Positions 1 through 5,480 are shown, counted from the first letter of the stretch. The stretch: 5,574 nucleotides of DNA from Caulobacteraceae bacterium (GCA_003136615.1 PLFA01000199.1:1-5574), one strand, 5' to 3'. Notes: a model not told the origin generated them from the sequence alone. Numbers and translations are program-made.

Positions 1-112
1 AACTCCGAGGGGCGAGGTGTTTGAGGCGCGCGTTACCCATTAGCGTCACCATCGATGTCAGGGCGAGATCAAAAGATCGAGAAGACCCTCACCTCACTCC
101 CCGTGACCGACG

Positions 113-139
113 TTGAGTTCAAGCCCAGCATGGTAGATA
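113..139 (+). promoter_or_regulatory. Candidate promoter of the toxin-antitoxin operon
   Basis: A -35-like TTGAGTT at 113-119 is followed after 12 bases by GGTAGATA at 132-139. This resembles the Caulobacter housekeeping pattern (TTGACGS, 10-14 bases, GCTANAWC), matching about six of eight positions in the -10. Read with E. coli rules it is TTGAGT, 17 bases, GATAAA. It lies 37 bases upstream of the antitoxin start and directly before a palindrome that could be the operator. Assigned by eye only. Confidence 0.4.
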
Positions 140-141
140 AA

Positions 142-155
142 GGTCACAAATGACC
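142..155. promoter_or_regulatory. Palindromic operator candidate for antitoxin autoregulation
   Basis: The inverted repeat GGTCA-CAAA-TGACC has perfect five-base arms and a four-base spacer. It sits immediately downstream of the proposed -10 element, where transcription would begin, and 20 bases before the antitoxin start. Phd/YefM antitoxins generally repress their own operon by binding palindromes near the promoter, with the toxin as co-repressor. The position fits that role; binding itself is inference. Confidence 0.4.
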
Positions 156-175
156 ACTTTCTGGCGAGATATCTG

Positions 176-424
176 ATGCTCACGATCAATCTCAAAAACG
201 CCAAGGCCGCCTTCTCCAACCTCGTCGATGGCGCCATCCGGGGTGAGTTCGTGACGATCACCCGTCATGGCAAACCTGTCGCGGCGCTCGTCTCGGTCGA
301 AGCCGCCGAGATCGCGCGCAAGGCGATGGCACGGAGGCGCTCCGGCTTGATCGCCTATCTCAGGACCTTTCCCGGCGGCGAGTTTGAACGCAACCGCGCG
401 CCGTCCCGCGATGTGGAACTTTGA
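176..424 (+). CDS. Type II antitoxin, Phd/YefM family
   Basis: This 82-residue protein is the probable antitoxin partner of the PIN toxin encoded next. The N-terminal half follows the Phd/YefM pattern: INLKNAKAAFSNLVDGA (residues 4-20), then FVTITRHGKPVAALVS (25-40), the fold that dimerises and binds DNA. The C-terminal part (about 57-82, with LRTFPGG and ERNRAPSRDVEL) is the usual toxin-binding tail of this subgroup, where a tail of this FPGG...RxxSRxVxL kind is typical. ATG at 176 is preceded by GGCGAG at 163-168, a reasonable ribosome site seven bases upstream. The last four bases (TTGA) overlap the toxin start, so the two are translationally coupled. The protein probably represses its own operon through the palindrome at 142-155. 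Length and motifs are normal for the family. I am confident of the family; the exact target is unknown. Confidence 0.88.
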   Translation: MLTINLKNAKAAFSNLVDGAIRGEFVTITRHGKPVAALVSVEAAEIARKAMARRRSGLIAYLRTFPGGEFERNRAPSRDVEL

Positions 425-873
425 GCGGGTTTCTGCTCGACACCAACGTGATCTCGATGCTCTCGCCGTCTCGAGCGGACGCGTCGGCGCCATTTCTGGA
501 ATGGCTGGAGCGCGCGGACAGCGAAGGTAGGGTGTTCCTGCCCGTCGTCGTGATCCACGAGATCGAGAAGGGGATCGCTCTTTTGGAGCACAGGCGCGCG
601 ACAACGAAAGCGGCCGGACTTAAGGTCTGGCTCGCCGGCCTTGTCGCAACCTACGACGACAAGATCATCCCCATCGACGCCTCCGCCGCCGCGTTTGCCG
701 GTCAGTTGGAGGCCAAGTCCATTTCAGCGGGCCATGATCCCAGCATGGCGGATGCCATGATCGCGGGTATCGCCAGATCGCAGGACCTTGTGGTCGTCAC
801 CCATAACACCAAACACTTTGTGCCGTTCGGAATTGGCGTGACGACGCCGGATGACGCTGCTCGATTGGGGTAA
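421..873 (+). CDS. vapC: VapC-type toxin, PIN-domain ribonuclease
   Basis: This 150-residue protein is a PIN-domain endoribonuclease, the toxin of a type II module. VapC toxins cut specific RNAs, often tRNA or rRNA, using Mg2+ or Mn2+ held by acidic residues. Visible motifs are FLLDTNVIS (D7), HEIEKGI (E47 or E49) and DPSMADAMIAGIA (D111), with THNTKHF near 127-133 closing the active site. At the usual fourth metal position there is N129 rather than an acid, common in this subgroup. The closest type is the FitB/VapC group rather than short VapCs. The start is TTG at 421, overlapping the antitoxin stop as TTGA. No in-frame ATG or GTG precedes it, and the next ATG (codon 13) would remove the catalytic D7. 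A weak start without its own strong ribosome site fits low toxin output coupled to the antitoxin. The RNA target cannot be read from the sequence. Confidence 0.9.
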   Translation: MSGFLLDTNVISMLSPSRADASAPFLEWLERADSEGRVFLPVVVIHEIEKGIALLEHRRATTKAAGLKVWLAGLVATYDDKIIPIDASAAAFAGQLEAKSISAGHDPSMADAMIAGIARSQDLVVVTHNTKHFVPFGIGVTTPDDAARLG

Positions 874-951
874 GAGCGGGGCCGCAAGGTCAGCGCTGAA
901 GCGGAAACTAAAGCGTGAGCGAACGGAGTGAATACGGCAACTCACATCGCG

Positions 952-1185
952 TCACCGTAATTCGAGCGCCTTGTCCGGCGTCCACAGGCCCTCGCCCGCG
1001 GTCACCTCCCAGATGACACACCCGCTCGCGCCTTGCAGGTCGGGTATCTTGCAAATCGCGACATCAAAGGCCGATCACCTTGCCGTGCCGCTCAAGCGCG
1101 AAGAACAGGTCCGTCGCCGGCTGCCGGGCGTCCTTCAGATCCTCGTCGGACCGTCGAAGAATACGTCGACACGATACCTAAAGCG
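952..1185 (-). pseudogene. Remnant of an unrecognised gene with two apparent frameshifts
   Basis: Reading the minus strand gives three adjoining protein-like segments in different frames: RFRYRVDVFFDG (1185-1150), a 26-residue segment beginning DEDLKDARQPATDLFF (1147-1070), and a 38-residue segment containing DVAICKIPDLQGASG and EVTAGEGLWTPDKALELR (1068-955), ending at TGA 954-952. The first junction needs one base added near 1148; the second needs one base removed near 1069, after which the text reads ...GKVIGFDVAICKIPDL. The two changes compensate each other. No ATG begins the first segment, so the 5' end is also missing or unseen. I do not recognise the family. The gene is convergent with vapC, 78 bases away. 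The smooth protein text across both junctions argues for a once-real gene or one misread in sequencing, rather than chance. Confidence 0.45.
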
Positions 1186-1253
1186 GCAATTGTGAGGGTA
1201 ATGAGTATCCTATCGACCGATTACCGCCTCTCGCACGATTTGGGTCCAGCAAT

Positions 1254-1616
1254 CTAGCCCGCTCCCTTGGCATAACAGCGGTCGTCCTTCGGATTGGGGT
1301 GAAAAAGAAGTCCCGCGTTGCCAATGATCGGACTGGGATAAACAGCGGGGTTGGACGGATCGGGGGAGCATCCCTTAAGACTGAAATCGATCCGATAGCC
1401 CTTCGACTGCATGCACCCTTTGACGATTTCGTCGCTGTCCGTGTTCTGGCCGCTGTGAGCCGCTTTCACCCGGCAATCGCCAAGCGCCGAGAACGCGTTG
1501 TGGCGGACGCACCCCACCATCACCAATAATCCAATCAGGCACGCGATAGAGCGCGCTTGGAACGCGGCAATCTTAATCCGCCTACCGGCTTGAATAGTGG
1601 GTGCATTACGCGGCAT
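1254..1616 (-). CDS. Small cysteine-rich probable lipoprotein, unknown function
   Basis: This 120-residue protein has basic residues near the N-terminus (GRRIKIAAF, 11-19), a hydrophobic stretch about 24-35 (IACLIGLLVMVG), and then C36 in the context LLVMVGC. This is an acceptable though not ideal lipobox because Met is at -3. It is therefore probably exported and lipid-anchored. The mature part has four cysteines (C48, C68, C83, C114), which could form two disulphides in the periplasm. The phrase KGCMQSKGYRIDF (66-78) resembles a C-M-x-x-K-G-Y motif seen in small uncharacterised proteobacterial envelope proteins. Translation starts at ATG 1616, without a good ribosome site, close behind a promoter-like element. 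It stands alone, with no neighbour suggesting a pathway. I assign no function. Confidence 0.65.
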   Translation of the reverse strand: MPRNAPTIQAGRRIKIAAFQARSIACLIGLLVMVGCVRHNAFSALGDCRVKAAHSGQNTDSDEIVKGCMQSKGYRIDFSLKGCSPDPSNPAVYPSPIIGNAGLLFHPNPKDDRCYAKGAG

Positions 1617-1625
1617 TAGGATGCC

Positions 1626-1655
1626 ATCATATCAATTGCACAAATAGCTCGGCAA
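1626..1655 (-). promoter_or_regulatory. Candidate promoter of the small lipoprotein gene
   Basis: On the minus strand TTGCCG (1655-1650) is followed after 18 bases by TATGAT (1631-1626), five of six matches to TATAAT. Transcription would begin about 1620, leaving only a few bases before ATG 1616, so the message would be almost leaderless. That fits the absence of a clear ribosome site before this gene. Found by eye. Confidence 0.35.
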
Positions 1656-1696
1656 TCCAGCGGCTAGTGTCGTGACTTGTAAACCGATTCACTCTT

Positions 1697-2302
1697 CTAC
1701 CCCCCACCCCTCGGCGCCCGCCCAACCCAGACCGCATCCACCACCTTCCGCTCATCCCCGGAGACCCGCCGCCGAACCAGCGCCAGTCCATCCAACCGGA
1801 TATGCTCACCCCCAAAAAGGCGCGGCTTCCACTCATAACCCACGTCATAGAGCGAGGCATCGACGGTGGTGTCGCCATCCTCGACATAGGTGGTCTCGAT
1901 CACCACGGGCAGGCGTCCATGCCCCGGCCCCCTCACATGCGCACTCTCCAGAGCCCGGTTCAAACCGGGTGCCAGCCAGGCCACGTCAATACGCGGCTGG
2001 GCGGCGCTGATCTCCTGCGGCGAGTCCAGAACAGCGTGGGGGAACAGGTAGCGTTCGCTGGTGATGACCTGGGCGGAACTGACCGGCGTGATCATCACCG
2101 TGCGGCCCTCGCGATCCGCATGACCCACCGCCACGAAGGCCGCGCGGGCCTGGGCCTCGCTGTTGGCCCGGCGGGCGCTCTCCACGCGCTGCTGGTGACT
2201 CTCCCAGAGATTGAGGCCCGCGATGATCAGCGCCAGGGCGCCGACCACTTCGCCCACCGTCAGCCAGAAGCCCTGGCCCCCGCCGGGTGAGCCCCGCGCC
2301 AT
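1697..2302 (-). CDS. Membrane-anchored protein of unknown function, downstream of gatA
   Basis: This 201-residue protein has a short Gly-rich N-terminus and one strong hydrophobic segment (residues 12-33, FWLTVGEVVGALALIIAGLN), then a charged stretch rich in Gln, Arg and Glu (about 34-55) and a soluble domain to the end. No cleavage site is evident, so it is probably a single-pass inner-membrane protein. ATG 2302 is preferred over GTG 2320: a GAGG lies at the right distance before the ATG, whereas the GTG has no ribosome site and would lie inside gatA. The chosen start is eight bases after the gatA stop, so it is probably co-transcribed with gatCA. Codon use matches gatA. I do not recognise the family, and its position next to gatA may be operon convenience rather than a shared function. 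The end is TAG 1699-1697. Confidence 0.72.
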   Translation of the reverse strand: MARGSPGGGQGFWLTVGEVVGALALIIAGLNLWESHQQRVESARRANSEAQARAAFVAVGHADREGRTVMITPVSSAQVITSERYLFPHAVLDSPQEISAAQPRIDVAWLAPGLNRALESAHVRGPGHGRLPVVIETTYVEDGDTTVDASLYDVGYEWKPRLFGGEHIRLDGLALVRRRVSGDERKVVDAVWVGRAPRGGG

Positions 2303-2310
2303 CAAGCGCC

Positions 2311-3787
2311 TCAGGCCCACCAGCGGGCGGGATGGGCGCCGAAGGCCGCCGCCTTTTCCAGGGCCCCGGCCAGGGTGAAGAGGGTTTCCTCATCCAGCGC
2401 CCGGCCGATCAGTTGCAGACCCAGCGGCAGGCCGTCGGCGGTCAGGGCGCCCGGCACGCTGATGGCAGGCAGTCCGGCGAGGTTCACCGTCACCGTGAAA
2501 ATGTCGTTGAGATACATGGCGATGGGATCAGCGCTGGCCTCGCCCAGACCGAAGGCGGCGGACGGCGCGGTGGGGGTGAGAAGCGCGTCGCAACTCTCGA
2601 AGGCCGCGGTGAAGTCGTCGGCGATCAGGCGGCGCACCTTCTGAGCCTTGAGGTAATAGGCGTCGTAATAGCCCGCCGAGAGCACATAGGCGCCGATGAG
2701 AATGCGACGCTTGACCTCCTCGCCAAAACCCTCGGCCCGGGTCTCCTCATAGACCTCTTTGAGATTGGCGCCCTCGGCGCGCAGGCCGTAGCGCATGCCG
2801 TCATAGCGGGCGAGGTTGGACGAGGCCTCGGCGGGGGCGATGATGTAATAGGCCGGCAGGGCGTAGCGCGTGTGGGGCAAAGAAACCTCCACGATCTCGC
2901 AGCCGGCCTCCTTCAGCCAGGCGACGCCGTGGCTCCAGAGGGTCTCGATCTCCGCCGGCATGCCCTCGGCGCGATACTCCTTCGGCACCCCGATCCGCAG
3001 GCCCTTGGGGCTCTTGCCCACGCTGGCGGCGAAATCGGGCACGCCGACCGGAAGGCTGGTGGAATCCTTGGGGTCATGCCCGCTCATGGACCGCAGCATG
3101 ATGGCCGCGTCCTCCACCGTCTTGGTGATCGGCCCCGCCTGATCCAGCGATGAGGCGAAGGCCACGACGCCCCAGCGCGAGCAGCGGCCATAGGTGGGCT
3201 TGATCCCCACCGTGCCGGTGAGAGACGCCGGCTGCCGGATCGACCCGCCGGTATCGGTCGCCGTGGCGCCCAGGGCCACGATCGGCGGCCACCGCCGCGG
3301 CCGAGCCGCCGGAGGATCCGCCGGGGGTCAGGGCGCGGTTCGAGGCCGTGGAGCGCCAGGGATTGATCACCGGACCATAGGCGCTGGTTTCATTGGAGGA
3401 GCCCATGGCGAACTCATCCATATTGAGCTTGCCCAGCATCACCGCCCCGTCGCGCCAGAGCTGGGACGTAATGGTGGACTCATAGGGCGGCACAAAACTC
3501 CGCAGCATGTTGGAGCCCGCCGTCGAAGGCACGCCGGCGGTGCAGAAGAGGTCCTTGATGCCGAGCGGCGCACCTTCCAGAGGCCCCGCATCACCCGAGG
3601 CGATCCGCGCATCGCTGGCCCGCGCCATCTCCAGCGCGCGATCCGGCGTCTCCAGCACATAGGCATTGAGCGCCCGGGCGCCGGCCATGGCGTCCAGGTG
3701 CGCCTGGGTCAGCTCCACCGACGAAAAATCCCGCGCCGCCAGGCCGTCGAGCGCGGCCTTGAGCGTCAGCTTGGTCAGGGCGCTCAT
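2311..3787 (-). CDS. gatA: GatA, glutamyl/aspartyl-tRNA amidotransferase subunit A, with a one-base frameshift
   Basis: GatA is the glutaminase subunit of GatCAB. It releases ammonia from glutamine for conversion of Glu-tRNA(Gln) and Asp-tRNA(Asn) into Gln-tRNA and Asn-tRNA. The amidase-signature triad is visible: K78 in GIKDLF, the cis-Ser in TPGGSSGGSAAA (S158 or S159), and the nucleophile in ATDTGGSIRQPAS (S182 after repair). The reading frame breaks near 3279-3280: after AAAVAAD the first frame runs into unrelated residues and stops at 3074, while the correct continuation lies in another frame from 3276. Removing one base at 3279 restores DLALGATATDTGGS and a 491-residue protein, normal for GatA. 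As written, the product would lose the nucleophile Ser and the rest of the domain. ATG 3787 overlaps the gatC stop as ATGA. The body is otherwise fully conserved, so recent mutation or sequencing error is likelier than old decay. No slippery heptamer is seen. Confidence 0.95.
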
Positions 3788-4071
3788 TCCACCACCTTGG
3801 GAACAACAAAATAACCGTCCCGCGACTGGGGGGCATTGGCCAGGATCAGGCTTGCATCGCCACCTTCTGTAACGACGTCTTCCCGCAGAGGCAGCGTCGC
3901 CGCCACGGCCGAGGTCATAGGCGCCACATGGTCGGTCTCCAGCTCATTCAGCTGCTCGATCCAGCCCACAATGGCGTTCAGCTCCGCGGCCAGGGGCGCG
4001 ATGCGCTCTTCCGCGAGCTTGATGTGGGCCAGCTTGGCGACCTTTCGGACCGTCGCTGAATCAATGGACAT
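3784..4071 (-). CDS. gatC: GatC, glutamyl/aspartyl-tRNA amidotransferase subunit C
   Basis: This 95-residue protein is the small structural subunit that wraps around and stabilises the GatA-GatB complex in the cytoplasm. Recognisable features are the N-terminal helix region TVRKVAKLAHIKL (7-19), the middle IVGWIEQLNELETDHVAP (34-51), the LREDVV segment (62-67) and the typical ending NAPQSRDGYFVVPKVVE (79-95). Its length is usual for the family. ATG 4071 is chosen because the recognisable family sequence starts right after it; the frame stays open upstream but that part is not protein-like for GatC. The ribosome site is weak (GGTAAG). The stop overlaps the gatA start by four bases (ATGA), so the two are coupled. 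It is transcribed divergently from ruvX. GatB must be encoded elsewhere. Confidence 0.95.
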   Translation of the reverse strand: MSIDSATVRKVAKLAHIKLAEERIAPLAAELNAIVGWIEQLNELETDHVAPMTSAVAATLPLREDVVTEGGDASLILANAPQSRDGYFVVPKVVE

Positions 4072-4140
4072 GAACTTACCAAACCCCCGGGGGCCGTCAG
4101 GGTTGAGAATGAGGCCGCCCCGGTTATGCGTCCCTCCCCC

Positions 4141-4231
4141 CTTTGACAAGGCCTGGAACGGAGCGGAGACGTGAGCCATGCCGGTGATCGTCCTCACCGA
4201 CCTTCCCGCCGCTCTCTCGCCCGGCGCCCCT
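4141..4231 (+). repeat. Copy A of a ruvX 5'-end duplication: upstream block plus codons 1-18
   Basis: Starts with CTTTGACAAGGCCTGG (identical in copy B), then 21 bases of leader, then ATG at 4178 and MPVIVLTDLPAALSPGAP, which matches the start of RuvX (MPVLALTDLPAALPPGTP at 4957). By hand alignment 67 of 91 bases agree without a gap, including a run of 20 identical coding bases. Only four of 18 residues differ, so both copies evolved as coding sequence. After codon 18 homology ends abruptly and the frame continues antisense to an unrelated fragment, so this is a truncated ruvX stub. It lies directly upstream of gatC, where a divergent ruvX would be expected. The block also contains TTGTCA on the minus strand (4149-4144), a possible -35 for gatC. 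Confidence 0.8.
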
Positions 4232-4375
4232 TGTCTGCTGGCCGGCGGTCCAGTCCACGGCGTCGAGCAGGCCCTCCAGCTTTTCCAGCAACTCCCGCGC
4301 CACGCGCTTGATCTGGGCCCCCTCCGCCTTGGTGAGCTCGGGTTCGGGCTTGGCGGGGCCCGGAACCTCATTCAT
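4226..4375 (-). pseudogene. Fragment resembling the C-terminal part of a type I restriction HsdR subunit
   Basis: The minus strand reads MNEVPGPAKPEPELTKAEG, then QIKRVARELLEKLEGLL and DAVDWTAGQQTRGA. The pattern of an LT-x-x-E start, a K-x-V-A-R-E-L-L-E-K-L helix and then V-D-W...Q-Q-T-R-A resembles the C-terminal region of some HsdR-type restriction subunits, which I recall as reading ARELLEKLK...LDWRKKQQTRAAV. Resemblance ends near 4226, where the ruvX repeat begins, and the frame then reads the antisense of that repeat to a stop at 4124. Upstream, the frame is closed by a TGA five codons before the ATG. Only about 50 residues remain, so no enzyme can be made from it. It appears to be debris carried at the recombination junction. 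The family assignment is from memory and is tentative. Confidence 0.4.
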
Positions 4376-4419
4376 TGGATGGGCGCGTCAGCGGCGGACG
4401 CAACGCGGTGGAGGCGATT

Positions 4420-4871
4420 ATGGCGGAGACTAAGCGGATCGAGATCAGCGCTCAGCTGGTCTACGAAGACCCTGATCTGGCGCTCGGCTGGCTAGAGACG
4501 GCGTTCGGGTTGCAGACGCGCATGGTGGTGCGGGACGATGCTCAAAGGCTTGTCTATGCCGAGATCGGCCTGGGCGACAGCGCCGTGGGGATTGGCCCGG
4601 AGCGGCCCCTGGTGCGCAGTCCGAAAAACGCGGGCGGCGCGACCCAGAGCCTTCTGGTCCGGCTATTCGAAGATATCGACGCCCACTGCGCCCAGGCGCG
4701 GGCCGGCGGGGCGACAATTGTCCGCGAGCCCGAACGCTCTTCTTCGGTGACCGCAGCTATGACGCCACCGATCATGAAGGGCACCTGTGGTCATTCAATC
4801 AGCGCTTGGCCGACGGCGGCGATGCTCCGCCCATGGGTTGGAGCGTAACCTACCCCAGCGAGCCATCGTAG
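4420..4871 (+). pseudogene. VOC-family (glyoxalase/bleomycin-resistance-like) protein, frameshifted
   Basis: ATG 4420 has a strong ribosome site (GGAGG, 4411-4415 region) and opens MAETKRIEISAQLVYEDPDLALGWLETAFGL in outline: a VOC beta-strand (RIEISAQLVYED) followed by the LGWLETAFGL helix. The second repeat includes LLVRLFEDIDAHCAQARAGG and ATIVREPE. After GAA 4732-4734 the frame loses family character and stops at 4848, but the frame from 4737 reads LFFGDRSYDATDHEGHLWSF and continues to TAG 4869-4871. This is the standard VOC ending (GDR-x-Y...D-x-E-G-H-x-W-x-F). One missing base near 4735 therefore explains the break, and the repaired protein is 150 residues, normal for the family. VOC proteins include metal-dependent isomerases, dioxygenases and resistance proteins; the substrate here cannot be told. 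It lies between the two ruvX 5' copies, so it probably arrived with that rearrangement. Confidence 0.75.
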
Positions 4872-4919
4872 GCGGCTCATCTCACCGGCGGCTATCGATC
4901 GGCCGGCAGACCCCCCTAC

Positions 4920-5010
4920 CTTTGACAAGGCCTGGTAGGGGGCGGATGACCACCCCGTGCCCGTTCTCGCCCTCACCGACCTTCCCGCCGCCCTTCCTCC
5001 CGGAACGCCC
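4920..5010 (+). repeat. Copy B of the ruvX 5'-end duplication, attached to the intact ruvX
   Basis: The same 91-base unit as copy A in direct orientation, 779 bases downstream. It includes CTTTGACAAGGCCTGG, a leader of equal length (21 bases), and GTG instead of ATG at the start codon. The leader agrees at only 10 of 21 positions, while the first 16 bases are identical, suggesting that the TTGACA block is a conserved promoter element. TTGACA at 4922-4927 would serve ruvX as a -35, but I see no convincing -10. The unit continues into the full gene. Confidence 0.8.
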
Positions 5011-5424
5011 GTGGCGGGATTGGACCTGGGAACCAAGACCATCGGCGTTGCGGTGTCAGATCGGTCCCTCACCGTGGCGAGCCCGCTCAGCGTTATTTCC
5101 CGGGTCAAGTTCACCGCCGATCTGGAGGCGCTCCTACGCCTCATGTCCGGGCGCGGGGCGGTGGGCATGATCATCGGCCTGCCGGTCAATATGGACGGGT
5201 CCGAGGGGCCACGTTGCCAGTCCGCCCGCGCCTTCGCCCGCCACGTGCTCCTCCGCGCCGACCGGCCCATCGCCTTCTGGGACGAACGTCTCTCCACCGC
5301 GGCTGTGAACCGCGTGCTCATCACGGAGGCCGATTCCAGCCGCGCCCGCCGCGCCCAGGTCGTCGACAGCCTCGCCGCAACCTGGATTTTGCAAGGTGCG
5401 TTGGATCGGTTGAGAATGGTCTGA
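4957..5424 (+). CDS. ruvX: RuvX/YqgF, RNase H-fold nuclease (putative Holliday junction resolvase / pre-16S rRNA processing)
   Basis: This 155-residue cytoplasmic protein belongs to the RuvX/YqgF family. In E. coli, YqgF is essential and acts in 5' maturation of 16S rRNA; a Holliday-junction role was proposed from fold similarity. The RNase H-like motifs are present: AGLDLGTKTIGVAVSD (20-35, with D23), MIIGLPVNMDGSEGPR (71-86), FWDERLSTAAV (108-118, with E110) and QVVDSLAATWILQGALD (134-150, with D137). An N-terminal extension of about 19 residues precedes the first motif, and it is this extension that is duplicated at 4178. GTG 4957 is chosen because the protein sequence matches the stub's ATG-initiated version exactly in register; the ATG at 4947 is out of frame. 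A GGGGGCGGA stretch upstream may be the ribosome site. The gene is intact and transcribed away from gatC. Confidence 0.94.
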   Translation: MPVLALTDLPAALPPGTPVAGLDLGTKTIGVAVSDRSLTVASPLSVISRVKFTADLEALLRLMSGRGAVGMIIGLPVNMDGSEGPRCQSARAFARHVLLRADRPIAFWDERLSTAAVNRVLITEADSSRARRAQVVDSLAATWILQGALDRLRMV

Positions 5425-5433
5425 GGCAACCCG

Positions 5434-5480
5434 CTCACCCCCGCTGAAGCGAGTGAGGAGTAGTGTTCTTCTTTTGTTCT
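5434..5480 (+). terminator. Possible weak terminator after ruvX
   Basis: Ten bases past the ruvX stop, CTCAC (5434-5438) can pair with GTGAG (5453-5457), with an inner CGC/GCG (5442-5444, 5449-5451) closing a TGAA loop. The stem has an asymmetric internal bulge. It is followed by the T-rich stretch TGTTCTTCTTTTGTTCTT (about 5464-5481). This resembles a rho-independent terminator but is not strong. Confidence 0.35.

Noticed and set aside
1..52. Possible start of a divergent minus-strand gene (ATG at 52, MVTLMGNARLKHLAPRS)
   Set aside because: Only 17 codons are visible, no ribosome site precedes the ATG, and no family is recognisable; a short plus-strand tail ending at TAG 39-41 is equally unsupported.
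67..78. GATC-AAAA-GATC inverted repeat
   Set aside because: Four-base arms are expected by chance, and it is not near a promoter-like element of its own.
119..604. 161-codon minus-strand frame opposite the toxin-antitoxin genes
   Set aside because: Composition is Arg/Ala-rich shadow text with no domain pattern, and it lies fully antisense to two well-supported genes.
1802..2290. 162-codon plus-strand frame opposite the membrane-anchored protein
   Set aside because: The minus frame has a membrane segment, a ribosome site and an operon position; the plus frame has none of these.
3270..3290. Programmed frameshifting in gatA
   Set aside because: There is no slippery heptamer or evident downstream structure, and GatA is not known to use recoding.
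2287..3814. Long plus-strand frames (288 and 206 codons) opposite gatA
   Set aside because: They are the antisense of a conserved housekeeping gene in GC-rich DNA, with Gly/Arg/His-rich, motif-free translations.
4084..4093. CCCCCGGGGG palindrome in the gatC leader
   Set aside because: No loop for a hairpin and simple composition in GC-rich DNA; nothing shows a function.
4232..4919. Insertion sequence between the ruvX copies
   Set aside because: No transposase, terminal inverted repeats or short exact target duplication are seen; the flanking repeats are diverged gene ends, not element termini.
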